Source: Phycisphaerales bacterium
Lineage (GTDB): Bacteria > Planctomycetota > Phycisphaerae > Phycisphaerales > UBA1924
NCBI GenBank assembly: GCA_029260495.1
Contig: JAJDDD010000006.1
Span: 62,001 to 126,000, forward strand
Direction of reading: 5' to 3'
DNA length: 64,000 nucleotides
The notes under the pieces were generated by a model, which did no database searches, had not been told where the DNA came from, and worked only from the letters and a program-made list of their open reading frames with translations. The translations under genes and the position numbers were made by a program. Numbering within the stretch: position 1 is the first letter of the stretch; each line of letters starts with the position of its first letter. Shown here piece after piece: positions 53,857 through 62,967 of the stretch.

Positions 53857-55104
53857 TCAGGCGCCCTTGATGAGCGGCCAGTTGATTTTGTTGTGGTCGA
53901 GTGTGGGGAGCTTGGTTTCGATGACTTCGACGTACTTTTGGGCAGCGCCGGTGTTGAAGATGACGACGGACTGGCCGGGTTGAATGGCGCCCTGTTCGGC
54001 GCAGCGGGCGACGGCGCCGACACAGGCTGCCGCTTCAGGGCAGAGGGAAATGCCTTCGAGCGTCGTCGTGAGGCGCATCCAGTGTGTGAGAGAGTCTTCG
54101 TCGATGGCGCGGGCGCTGCCGCCGGATTCGCGGATGGCGTCGAGAATCAGGAAATCGCCGATTGCCTTGGGAACGCGGAGGCCGGAGGCGATGGTGTGTG
54201 CGTTTTCAGCTGGATCGGCGAAGCGCTCGCCTTGAGCGAAGGCAGCGGGGATTGGGGCGCAGCCGGTGGATTGGCAGGCGTGCATGGCGGGTTTGTCTGC
54301 GTTGGCGTCGAGCCAGCCGATCTGTTGGAGTTCGCTGAAGGCTTTCCACATGCCGATCAATCCGGTGCCGCCGCCGGTGGGGTAGAAGATGTGATTTGGC
54401 AGGCGCCAGTTGAGCTGTTCCGCGAGCTCCAGGCCCATCGTCTTTTTTCCCTCGATGCGGTAGGGCTCTTTCAGCGTGCTGATATCGAACCAGCCGAACT
54501 GGTCCGCGCCTTCGCGGATGATTTTGGCGCAGTCGGTGATAAGGCCGTTGACGAGGAAGGCGCGGGCGCCGAAGAGGGCTGCTTCATATTGATTGACGAC
54601 GGGTGTGTCTTCGGGCATGAAGACGAATGCTTCGAGTCCGGCGCGGGCGGCGTAGGCAGCGAGGGCGCCTCCGGCGTTGCCAGCGGTTGGGATGGCGATG
54701 TGTTTGACGCCGAGCTCTTTTGCCATGGAGACAGCCACAGAGAGGCCGCGTGACTTGAAGGAGCCGGTGGGGAGCTGGGATTCATCTTTGATGAAGAGCT
54801 GGGGGGGAGTTGAGGATGAGGAGAATGATTTGAAGAGGGCGGCGCCGAGCGCGGGGCAGGGGAGAAGGGGGGTCATGCCTTCGCCAAGCGTGACAATGTT
54901 TTCATTGTGTTCGACGGGGAGGAGTTCGCGGTAGCGCCACATGGTGGCGTCGCGGGCGGTGAGTTGATCGCGGGAGATTGCGCGGCTGACTGCGGGAAGG
55001 TCGTAGCGAACGAGCAGGGGGCGATCTTTGTGGGTGGTCGCAAGCTGGCGCGCTTCGAGACGCGAGCCGTCGATCGCGCCTTCCAGATGAGTGACAAAGC
55101 TCAT
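53857..55104 (-). CDS. thrC: Threonine synthase
   Basis: 415 residues from ATG 55104 (an extension to 55131 is in frame but unsupported). PLP lysine is in LPTGSFKSRGLSVAVS, with TAGNAGGALAAYAA (phosphate loop) and GGGTGLIGMWKAF. The N-terminal segment GEGMTPLLPC is typical of threonine synthases. It converts O-phosphohomoserine to threonine. It is transcribed with ubiE. Confidence 0.93.
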   Translation of the reverse strand: MSFVTHLEGAIDGSRLEARQLATTHKDRPLLVRYDLPAVSRAISRDQLTARDATMWRYRELLPVEHNENIVTLGEGMTPLLPCPALGAALFKSFSSSSTPPQLFIKDESQLPTGSFKSRGLSVAVSMAKELGVKHIAIPTAGNAGGALAAYAARAGLEAFVFMPEDTPVVNQYEAALFGARAFLVNGLITDCAKIIREGADQFGWFDISTLKEPYRIEGKKTMGLELAEQLNWRLPNHIFYPTGGGTGLIGMWKAFSELQQIGWLDANADKPAMHACQSTGCAPIPAAFAQGERFADPAENAHTIASGLRVPKAIGDFLILDAIRESGGSARAIDEDSLTHWMRLTTTLEGISLCPEAAACVGAVARCAEQGAIQPGQSVVIFNTGAAQKYVEVIETKLPTLDHNKINWPLIKGA

Positions 55105-55219
55105 GGATCGTGCTCCTGGGCGCCGCGGCATGGGGCTCGCAGCGGTGAACGTATGCTACTGGCCGGGCGCGCTGGCGCGGCGTCGGGCGGGAGTGAACCG
55201 ACGGGCGTATACTCGTTCT

Positions 55220-56348
55220 ATGCATTATGAGACTCATCAACCGGTCATTAATGACCTTGAGGCGCGGATCTTGACAATCCGTGACTCTCTTTAACTACGA
55301 CGCAAAGAAGTCGCGCTTGGGGGAGCTTGAAGAGAAAATGGCTGCGCCGGGATTCTGGGACAAGCCCGATACGGCGCAGAAGGTCGTGGGTGAGCTGAAG
55401 GTGGTGAAGGCGCAGATCACGCCTTTGGAAAAACTTCATGCTGAGCTTGAAGATGCGCAGGTCGCGTTTGAGCTTTCCAAGGAAGCGGGCGACGCGGAGC
55501 TTCTCTCTGAGGCGGATGAACAGCTCTTTGAGCTTGGCAAGCGCATGGAGCAGGTGGAGTTGCAATCGCTGCTCTCGGGTAAGCACGATCATCGCAACGC
55601 CTTTGTGACTATCTCAGCGGGCGACGGCGGCACCGAGGCGAACGATTGGGCGGAGATGCTCTTTCGGATGTACCTCAAGTTTTTCGATCGGCGCCCGGAG
55701 TGGAAGATCGAAGAGCTCTCCATGCAGCATGGCGTTGAAGTCGGGATCGACTCGGTGACGCTGCGGGTTTCCGGGCCCTTTTCGTATGGGTACCTTTCGT
55801 GTGAGCGCGGGACGCATCGGCTGGCGCGGGTGAGTCCGTTTAACGCTCAGGGCAAGCGGCAGACGAGCTTCGCGACGGTGGACATCATTCCTGAGTTTGA
55901 AGAGACGGATCTTGAGATTCCGGATGAAGAGCTTGAGTTCACTTATTTTGCGCGCTCAAGCGGGCCTGGCGGGCAGAATGTGAACAAGGTCGCGTCAGCG
56001 GTGCGCGTGGTTCATAAGCCGACTCAGATCATGGTTGTGTCGAGCACGCATCGTGATCAGTTCCAGAACAAACGTCAGGCGCTCACTATTCTTCGGGCCA
56101 AGCTCGAACAGATTGAGGAAGAGAAGCGCGAGAAGGAACTTTCGGAAGCGACGGGCGGGGCGGTTGATCGGGGCTGGGGCACCCAGATTCGCAGCTATGT
56201 GATCTATGACAATCGCGTGAAAGACCACCGGACTGGGTACGAGATCGGCAATCCGCAGACCGTGCTCGATGGCGACCTGCAGGGTTTTCTTGACGCTGAA
56301 CTCAAGCGCAGAAGGCGCGAGCTTGCGGACCAGGCGATGAAGAAGTGA
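55220..56348 (+). CDS. prfB: Peptide chain release factor 2 with programmed +1 frameshift
   Basis: The protein is encoded in two frames. Frame A runs from ATG 55220 through residues ending ARILTIRDSL to a stop at 55292-55294; frame B continues NYDAKKSRLGELEEKM after a +1 slip on CTT (55289-55291), giving about 375 residues. RF2 markers are SPF in RVSPFNAQGKR and GGQ in SSGPGGQNVNKVASAV. The slip site is CTT TAA C, so the stop is UAA, not the usual UGA. The SD-like AGGGGG normally a few bases before is missing. A GTG at 55281 in frame B could start a shorter form, but the frame A part aligns with other RF2 N-termini. Confidence 0.92.
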
Positions 56349-56364
56349 GCAATTTTTTGAGTAG

Positions 56365-56820
56365 TCAGGCGAGCGAATAGAAGCCTTGGCCGGTGTTTTT
56401 GAGTCTGCCAGATTTGGCGAGTTCGCGCCAGATTTCTGCTGGGAAGTCAGTGGGCGGGATGATGGCGTCGATTTCAGATTTTCGTCCGCCTGAGAGTTGT
56501 CGTCCGCCGAGCTTGGACTCATCCGCGAGGCGCATGACTTTAAGGCGCTTGCGAAAAGCGCGAAGGGCGGCGGCGAGATCGTCATCGGAGAAGGTGGCGC
56601 CTTCTGTTGGCGCCGCTTCCTTGGGGTTTTCAAGGGAGGAGACGATCGTGTCGAGGCGGGCTGCGTCATGTTCCTTGCAAGTGCGCTCGAGCTCTGATTG
56701 ATCGATCGGCATGCGCCCAAGCAAACGCTGTACAAGATCCCATGCTGCTTGCGATTCTGCCGGGTTCGCTGAGGCTTGGATCTCATCGACCAGTTGTCTG
56801 ATTTTTTGTAGAGCGTTCAT
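56365..56820 (-). CDS. Hypothetical protein
   Basis: 151 residues, ATG 56820. The first half is helical and acidic (QKIRQLVDEIQASANPAE, WDLVQRLLGRMPIDQSELE); the second half has a Lys/Arg-rich stretch (RAFRKRLKVMRLADESKLGG) and a conserved-looking PPTDFPAEIWRELAKSGRL. No family recognised. It converges on prfB with 16 bp between stops and is followed upstream (minus strand) by the sigma/anti-sigma pair. Confidence 0.55.
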   Translation of the reverse strand: MNALQKIRQLVDEIQASANPAESQAAWDLVQRLLGRMPIDQSELERTCKEHDAARLDTIVSSLENPKEAAPTEGATFSDDDLAAALRAFRKRLKVMRLADESKLGGRQLSGGRKSEIDAIIPPTDFPAEIWRELAKSGRLKNTGQGFYSLA

Positions 56821-56865
56821 CGCGGCGCCATGATACTCAGTGAAGGCGTCGGGAAAGCAGGGCGG

Positions 56866-58107
56866 TTATGGCCCGACGAAGACGTCGCGAGCGTCGGCGG
56901 GTTTTTCGACGCCCTTGATTTGTGCGTCTTTATCGCCGGTCGCCCAGCGGGGGAGCCAGATGTTGTCGCCGCTGTCGAGGTTTGGCTCGCCGAGCCACTC
57001 GACCGAGCCATCTGAAAAGAGCGCATTCTGCCCGAGTCCCATGTGATTGAATGACCCCATTTCCGAGTCGAATCGTTCGCCGCGACGGGCCCGCTCAACC
57101 ACTGGCGACTTATCGACGACGACCAGCACGCGAACCGGCGTCTTCCACATCGGGCGATCTTCGCCAAACAACTGGTAGCTGAATGAGACTTCTTCGTGAG
57201 CGCGCCAATCTTTGTGGGCGCTCAAGTCAAGGTGAATCGGCGCCGTCGCATTCCCCGGGCATGAAAGCTCGCTCAGTGTCACATATCCGCTTGTCACGAG
57301 TACGAAGAGGTTCGCGGAGTGTGACTGGCCCGGCTCGCCGACATTCCACCACCGCGCCTGGGATGATGTGGAGCGTTGCGCTTTCGGGAGTTCGCCGTCG
57401 TGGTCGTTGGCGTACATCGAAAAACCAAGGCCGGCGCCGGCGAGGTTGCTTTGTCCAGCTTGCCGTTTGGCGTGTTCGCGCGTCGCGGTCAGTGTGGGCC
57501 AGACAACTGAAATTGCGATGAGGATCATCGCTGCGAGCGAAACAAGGTCTGTCAGAGCAAATCGGCTGCGCGAAACGAGAGCTGGCTCCGGCGATGCGAG
57601 GGCCCGGCGATGTTCTTCGCGCGATATTCGCGCCAATGTGGCAGCAATCAAGTCCTCGCGGTTGCGATCATCGAGGACGTCGGTCTGCGAATGCTCCAGG
57701 GCGCCGAGAAGGGAGCTGGCGCGCTGGGCGCGTTCAGCGTTGGCGCTGCTGACTTTGCCAGGGTTCCATGAAGCGGTGACGAGGGCGTCTACTGCGTCGG
57801 CGTCAGCTTCACAAAGGGTTGCCGACGGGCGAGCCACCGAGGGCGATTCGCAGGCATCGGTCGGGGTGCAGAGAACGCGGGCCAGAGTTGCGTCGACCAG
57901 CGCTGCTCGCCGTGCTGCTGCGACCGCGTCGGCCTCGAGGCTGGCGGGTCCCGTGTTGAGTTGCCCCAGCAGCGAGGCGAGCTTTTCAGCCCGCTTGCGC
58001 AGAGCAGTCGGGACGGCTGCTGGGTCAAACCCAGCTTTAACCAGCGCGTCGAGAGCCTCAGCGTCAGAAGAGGAAAGCTTGGCGGAATGGGAATGTGGTT
58101 CAGACAT
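56866..58107 (-). CDS. Membrane partner of the ECF sigma factor with a pseudopilin-like exterior
   Basis: 413 residues from ATG 58107, with AAAGAGG as ribosome site. The N-terminal cytoplasmic part holds two copies of a 65-75 residue unit: SSDAEALDALVKAGFDP..ALRKRAEKLASLLG and EADADAVDALVTASWNP..NAERAQRASSLLG. One membrane helix (LVSLAAMILIAISVVWPTL) follows at about residue 205. The exterior part begins QSNLAGAGLGFSMYANDHDGELP, like planctomycete pseudopilin/DUF1559 proteins, and ends HMGLGQNALFSDGSVEWLGEP, close to their H-x9-DG motif. It lies 16 bp after the sigma factor stop, so it probably acts as its anti-sigma or sensor; this is inferred from position. Confidence 0.7.
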   Translation of the reverse strand: MSEPHSHSAKLSSSDAEALDALVKAGFDPAAVPTALRKRAEKLASLLGQLNTGPASLEADAVAAARRAALVDATLARVLCTPTDACESPSVARPSATLCEADADAVDALVTASWNPGKVSSANAERAQRASSLLGALEHSQTDVLDDRNREDLIAATLARISREEHRRALASPEPALVSRSRFALTDLVSLAAMILIAISVVWPTLTATREHAKRQAGQSNLAGAGLGFSMYANDHDGELPKAQRSTSSQARWWNVGEPGQSHSANLFVLVTSGYVTLSELSCPGNATAPIHLDLSAHKDWRAHEEVSFSYQLFGEDRPMWKTPVRVLVVVDKSPVVERARRGERFDSEMGSFNHMGLGQNALFSDGSVEWLGEPNLDSGDNIWLPRWATGDKDAQIKGVEKPADARDVFVGP

Positions 58108-58123
58108 AGCGTTGACAACCTCT

Positions 58124-58669
58124 TTACGACGCGCCACGCCCGGGGTTCGGCGAATCTTCATCTGAATTCGCCAAAGCCCAATTTCGTCCGAAGGAGGCCA
58201 CCGCGGCGTGCAGGCGCGACTTCACCGTCCCCAGAGGCACTTCCAGCAGGTCCGCGATGGTCTGGTAACTCAGTTTTTGGAAGTAGGCGAGGAGGAGAAT
58301 TTCCCGCTGATGGTCCGGCAACTCATCAACCGCTTGCTGGACCCGCTGGTCGAGCTCCCGCTTGTCCATCGCTTCAGAGGGCGCGGGCACGTCGATCTCC
58401 ATGAGATCAACGAAAGATCGCCCGTCGTCCCCTCCGATCCGGGCCGAAAGCCCCAGCGTGGGTCGCCGGGCGCTTTTTCGATGCTGATCCCGCCCCTTGT
58501 TGGCAGCGATGGTGAAGAGCCAGGGCTTGAAGGAGCGGCTCATATCAAAGGTGTCCAGCGACTGATGGACCTGCAAAAACGTCTCCTGGAAGACATCCTC
58601 CGCGGCTTGGCGATCGCCCATGAAACGAATCAGGAACCGGAGCAGGGCGTCATGGTGGCGCTCCATCAC
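58124..58669 (-). CDS. ECF-type RNA polymerase sigma factor, start uncertain
   Basis: 181 residues from GTG 58669. Region 2 is LLRFLIRFMGDRQAAEDVFQETFLQVHQSLDTFDMS, region 2.4 DQHRKSARR and region 4 LPDHQREILLLAYFQKLSYQTIADLLEVPLGTVKSRLHAA. The family's first helix (ELLSAYQDGDVGAF) lies in frame upstream (58717-58670), but no ATG, GTG or TTG is in frame there until a TGA at 58925-58927; an ATT, ATC or CTG start would be needed. It likely controls a regulon sensed through the downstream membrane partner. Confidence 0.85.
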   Translation of the reverse strand: MMERHHDALLRFLIRFMGDRQAAEDVFQETFLQVHQSLDTFDMSRSFKPWLFTIAANKGRDQHRKSARRPTLGLSARIGGDDGRSFVDLMEIDVPAPSEAMDKRELDQRVQQAVDELPDHQREILLLAYFQKLSYQTIADLLEVPLGTVKSRLHAAVASFGRNWALANSDEDSPNPGRGAS

Positions 58670-59062
58670 CGTTCGGAAGGCGCCGACATCGCCATCCTGA
58701 TATGCCGACAGCAGTTCAACGTCTGTGCGGTCGTCGACGAGGCGATAGGCGGGCTTTTCCTGGGCAGCGGCGATCTCACATTCTCCATCAGACTGAGGGA
58801 AAGAGCAGTTCTCCTGCCGACGCCAGGCGTCGGGCTGCCCCCGGGAAGACAGGGCCTGGCGAGCATCTTTGCTGCATGGGGCGTCTGCCTCTTCCCTGAC
58901 AATACGCGCCAGAGAGCCAGCGGTTCAGGATTCGGCGTGAAACCGCTGATCCGGATTCACATTCGACCTATCGGACCGCCGATGGACCGGACGTGAGCAG
59001 CCGCTAGCATGGTCCCTCTGCACACACTTTCGTATGACCATTGATTTTTGCCAGGAGCTTCC

Positions 59063-60217
59063 ATGGGCGTTCCCCTCAGCCAGATGTACACCGTCGCCAG
59101 CTATGTGCTGGGTCAGAAGCTCCGCGGGAACAAGCGCTATCCGCTGGTGTTGATGCTTGAGCCTCTGTTCCGGTGCAATTTGGCATGCGCGGGCTGCGGG
59201 AAGATTCAGTACCCCGCCCACATTCTTAAGAAGGATCTGCCTCTCAAAGATTGCTTGCGTGCGGTCGATGAGTGCGCGGCGCCGATGGTTTCGATTCCCG
59301 GTGGCGAGCCGCTGCTGCATCCGCAAATCAAAGAGCTTGTCGAAGAGCTCATCGCGCGCAAGAAATACATCTATCTTTGCACCAACGCACTACTGCTTAA
59401 ACAAAAACTCGATGAGGGCTTGTTCACACCCAGCAAGTATCTCACGTTCAGCGTTCACATGGACGGGCAGGAAGATCACCACGATTTCGCGGTCTGTCGT
59501 GATGGCACATATACCAAGGCGATCGAGGGCATCAGGCTGGCGGTGGAGATGGGTTTTCGTGTGACCACGAACACGACGCTCTTTGACGGCGCTGACCCCA
59601 ACTCCGTACGCGCATTCTTTGATGAGATGATGGATGTTGGTGTGGAAGGCATGATGGTGTCGCCCGGGTATGCTTATCCCAAGGCGCCGGATCAGAAGTC
59701 ATTCTTGAGTGAACGCCGGAACACCAACAAGCTCTTTGAGATGATCCTCTCGAACCGCAAGAAGCGCTGGCGGTTCAATCAATCTCCGCTTTTCCTTGAA
59801 TATCTCATGGGCACGCGCGAATATGAGTGCACCCCGTGGGGCAATCCCACCTTCAACATTTTCGGCTGGCAGAAGCCGTGCTATCTCCTTCAGGACGGCT
59901 ACGCGGACACCTTCAAGGAGCTCATCGAAGAAACGAACTGGGACAACTACGGCCGGGCTTCGGGGAATCCGTCATGCCAGCAGTGCATGGTGCATTGCGG
60001 CTACGAGCCGACGGCTGTCGATCACACGTTCGCCTCATTTGGCGGCTTGTGGGGAACGGTCAAGGCGATGGTCTTCAACACCTACGCCAACCCACGGGCC
60101 CAAAAACGTCTGGAAGAAGAGAAGGCCAAACCCCACGGTCCGCTGGCCCATCTTGGGCTGACGATTGAAGGCAAGCCGATGACGAAGGAAGAGCGCGAAG
60201 CTGTCGAGGCGGCGTAA
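59063..60217 (+). CDS. hpnH: Adenosyl-hopene transferase HpnH
   Basis: 384 residues from ATG 59063 with an AGGAG ribosome site. The radical-SAM motif is LFRCNLACAGCGKI (CX3CX2C), followed by IPGGEPLLHP, YLCTNALLL and SVHMDGQEDHHD. The C-terminus has a Cys-rich segment (CQQCMVHCGYE) and LWGTVKAMVFNTY. HpnH links an adenosyl group to hopene, the first step of side-chain addition to hopanoids. With hpnCDE it makes a hopanoid lifestyle likely, although squalene-hopene cyclase (hpnF/shc) is not in the window. Confidence 0.94.
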   Translation: MGVPLSQMYTVASYVLGQKLRGNKRYPLVLMLEPLFRCNLACAGCGKIQYPAHILKKDLPLKDCLRAVDECAAPMVSIPGGEPLLHPQIKELVEELIARKKYIYLCTNALLLKQKLDEGLFTPSKYLTFSVHMDGQEDHHDFAVCRDGTYTKAIEGIRLAVEMGFRVTTNTTLFDGADPNSVRAFFDEMMDVGVEGMMVSPGYAYPKAPDQKSFLSERRNTNKLFEMILSNRKKRWRFNQSPLFLEYLMGTREYECTPWGNPTFNIFGWQKPCYLLQDGYADTFKELIEETNWDNYGRASGNPSCQQCMVHCGYEPTAVDHTFASFGGLWGTVKAMVFNTYANPRAQKRLEEEKAKPHGPLAHLGLTIEGKPMTKEEREAVEAA

Positions 60218-60456
60218 AAGCTCCGCCTGAGACGCCGTTTTCACACGCTGAGGGCACATTTCTCATGCATTTTTTACTTTGCTGCGCCATTCTCGCGCTG
60301 GGAGGACGCTCACCCTCTTGGCGGGGACGGTTGGTTTCATGTTGAGATCAATCTATCCCTCGCTGGCTTTGGTCAGCGTCAAGAATCGAGCCAGCCTGCG
60401 CTGTTTCGAGCTGATTGAAGACCTCATCGAACACCTTTCCTTGTGAGGATTTCATC

Positions 60457-62640
60457 ATGTCTGCCTTTACGAAATCGTTGTGCGCTGTTCGTGCGCGCTC
60501 TGATTCCTTCCATAACCGTTCTTTCGGCGCATTTCTCTGTGCTGGAGCGGGCGCCGCGGCGATGTTTGCATCTGTCGGTGTCTCGGCGGAGCCTGTTTAT
60601 GTCACGCTCCCGAACGGATCGAATTTTTGCTTTGAACAGATTCCGCCGGACCCTTGCCCCCCGATTGAGCCGATTGTTGTTGAAGACGGTTGCCTTGGAG
60701 TCACGTTCATGGGCAACGGCATGGGCGATACGCAGTCTGTGCATACGGTCACCAACGGATCGCTTGCTGAGCCTATTTGCGGCATTGCGATCGCGGTGAC
60801 AGATGACGCTGCGGTCACACTGTCTGATGATGGGGTGAGCGAGTTTTGGCAATCTGCGATTGTCAGCCGAAATGAATGGAACGCCGGGTTCCAGTTCGAG
60901 GGCAGCGCTGGGGCGTGGCAGCCGATTCAGACCAACGGCACGTTTGATGCGCTGTTTGGCGCTGAGTTTGACCTGGTCGCTGTCTATTGGGCATCAACGA
61001 ATTTTTCCACAGCGCCGATCGGTCCTGACCAGACGGTCGCGTTGTATGTTGGGCCGCAACGCGTGCTCTCACCTGAGATTCCCGCGGGGTTTCCGTATGT
61101 CTTGTTTGGCGATGGTGTGATTCTGCAAACGGGTGGCGAGCCTGTTCGAGCCATCGATCAGTTCGGCTTGACGCACACAGCGATTGACGGCGCGACGCTG
61201 GAAGTTGACGCGGGCGGCCGTCTTAAAGTTTCGAATCTCGGTTCGTCCGGGTGCGATGGCGTCTCGATCGACCTTGGCGAAGGTGAAGGTTGGGGCGTGC
61301 TGCCTCTGCCGCCGGTCATCGCGCCGGGCTCGAGCGTGAAAAGCTCATTCAACGGGCGCGTAAATGCCGTTGACAACACGCCGGTGCTGATCACCTGTCT
61401 TGAAGGCGCTGTCGGACCGGGATTTCGTCACAACCTCATCTTCGATTTTGATCTCATTCTCCCTGGCCAGGTGCGCATTGATCTGTTTGATGACAATGGC
61501 GTCATCGTCGGCGGGTACGACACCACCAGCCCCGCTTCGGTTTCGCTTGACGGCCTTCCCCCCGGAACGCCCATCCGCGCGATCTGTGAACCCGGCGGCG
61601 ATGTGGGCCTCTTCGCGACCGGCGGCCTGGTTGATGTCTTTGATCCCAGCTCCGGAACCACGTTCCCCGGCGTCGCTCTCATTTCCGCGACCGCTGTCAA
61701 CACAGCTGCGACTGTTGACTTCATCTCTGATGTCGTCATCACCGGCGTCAACATTCCAGAGCTTGTCTTCATCGATGAAGAGATTCAGAAGTTCGGCCTG
61801 TTTGAGTCTGCGCTCGGGGACGTCAAGTTTGACACGACCGGCGGGAAGCTCAAAGTTTCCAACCTCGGTTCAAGCGGATGTGACGGCTTTTCCATCGTTC
61901 TTCCCGACGACACCGAGCAGTTTGAAATGCGCTGGCTTCCCCTTGATCCGTGCGCTGGGATTTTCCCGCCCCCGCCTGGATGCGATCCGTTCCTCGCCTT
62001 CTTTGAGTTGCACTCCACCGGCATAGTTGGCGGCCTTCCCAACCAACAGCTCGGCACGCTTCGCGTCAGCAATGACGAGGGCGCGACCGGCTTCCCCTCC
62101 GTGCGCATTGAAGCGGATTACTCCCCGGTTGGCTCACCTACACAACAGCTTGAAATCTATTCCGGCGGCTTGCTCGTTGACATCTTTACCGGCCATCCCA
62201 ACGGTCCGGTTGCGGTCGCCACGGATTGGCCCAAAGGCTGCGGCAAGGGCGCCGTCGAAATTGGCGGTGTTGACACTGCCTGCTATGTCATCTGCTGGGA
62301 CCAGCCGCAACAGATCCAGATTCCCGGGTTGCCGCCCGTGCTCGGCGATGAACTCCGCGTCCTTGCTGAGAACCCCGCGGCGCCCTTTGAGGCGCTCCAG
62401 TCCTTCGAGTTCTTTGGTGCAGAGATTCCGGAGATTGATCTGACTTCAATCTTCGGGTTCGGGCCTCCCCCGTGCCCGGCTGACCTCGACGGCGACGGAA
62501 ATGTTGGCGCGTTTGACCTGGCGATCCTGCTCGGCGCCTGGGGACCAGACCCGCAGGGCGTTGTTGATCTTGACGGCGATGGAAACGTCGGCGCTTCTGA
62601 CTATGCGATCGTGCTCGGCTCGTGGGGCCCGTGCCCGTGA
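60457..62640 (+). CDS. Large secreted protein with C-terminal dockerin-like repeats
   Basis: 727 residues from ATG 60457. The signal peptide is FGAFLCAGAGAAAMFASVGVSA. Two copies of a 30-residue unit occur (GRLKVSNLGSSGCDGVSIDL and GKLKVSNLGSSGCDGFSIVL, about 210 residues apart). The end has two calcium-binding dockerin-like repeats, DLDGDGNVGAFDLAILLGAWGP and DLDGDGNVGASDYAIVLGSWGP, finishing GPCP. Such tails are common on planctomycete secreted proteins. The body is Asp/Gly/Thr-rich beta sequence of unknown role. The upstream 60415 ATG adds 14 residues but lacks a ribosome site. Confidence 0.85.
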   Translation: MSAFTKSLCAVRARSDSFHNRSFGAFLCAGAGAAAMFASVGVSAEPVYVTLPNGSNFCFEQIPPDPCPPIEPIVVEDGCLGVTFMGNGMGDTQSVHTVTNGSLAEPICGIAIAVTDDAAVTLSDDGVSEFWQSAIVSRNEWNAGFQFEGSAGAWQPIQTNGTFDALFGAEFDLVAVYWASTNFSTAPIGPDQTVALYVGPQRVLSPEIPAGFPYVLFGDGVILQTGGEPVRAIDQFGLTHTAIDGATLEVDAGGRLKVSNLGSSGCDGVSIDLGEGEGWGVLPLPPVIAPGSSVKSSFNGRVNAVDNTPVLITCLEGAVGPGFRHNLIFDFDLILPGQVRIDLFDDNGVIVGGYDTTSPASVSLDGLPPGTPIRAICEPGGDVGLFATGGLVDVFDPSSGTTFPGVALISATAVNTAATVDFISDVVITGVNIPELVFIDEEIQKFGLFESALGDVKFDTTGGKLKVSNLGSSGCDGFSIVLPDDTEQFEMRWLPLDPCAGIFPPPPGCDPFLAFFELHSTGIVGGLPNQQLGTLRVSNDEGATGFPSVRIEADYSPVGSPTQQLEIYSGGLLVDIFTGHPNGPVAVATDWPKGCGKGAVEIGGVDTACYVICWDQPQQIQIPGLPPVLGDELRVLAENPAAPFEALQSFEFFGAEIPEIDLTSIFGFGPPPCPADLDGDGNVGAFDLAILLGAWGPDPQGVVDLDGDGNVGASDYAIVLGSWGPCP

Positions 62641-62967
62641 AGTCGCATCAGTAAACTTCTGGCAAGTGGGGCGCTGCCGCGCCCTATTTGTCATTCCTGC
62701 GAAATCCTTCTCGCATGACAGCTCGTGCGCCGGGGCGCAAAGCGGCGCGCGAGTCAGCGAAGAAGGAACATTCTTTGCAGGAGGTGTTCGATAGGCTGCC
62801 GGCGCATTCTTGGCGACGGCAGCCTTTTTATTGAGGAGACGTGTCCGATGAATCCCCCAGCTTGCCTCGCCTGGCGCAGTGGGCTTTTGTCTTTTTCCTT
62901 TCCATACTTCTTCGCTGCCATATGATGTCACTTCAGTCACCACAAAGACATGGGGAGATTTTCACAG
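62641..62967. other. Intergenic region between the two secreted-protein genes
   Basis: Contains the terminator at 62793-62829. A GAGGAG ribosome-like site at 62833-62838 precedes a GTG-started frame (62841-63062) and an ATG at 62848 giving a 25-residue hydrophobic peptide; neither is convincing. No other feature seen. Confidence 0.4.
62793..62829 (+). terminator. Rho-independent terminator
   Basis: AGGCTGCCG and CGGCAGCCT form a perfect 9-bp stem with a 15-base loop, then TTTTTA. It follows the dockerin-type gene by about 150 bp. Confidence 0.82.

Noticed and set aside
53698-54753. 351-residue plus-strand frame opposite ubiE and thrC
   Set aside because: Both enzymes on the minus strand have full motif support; the plus frame is a composition artefact.
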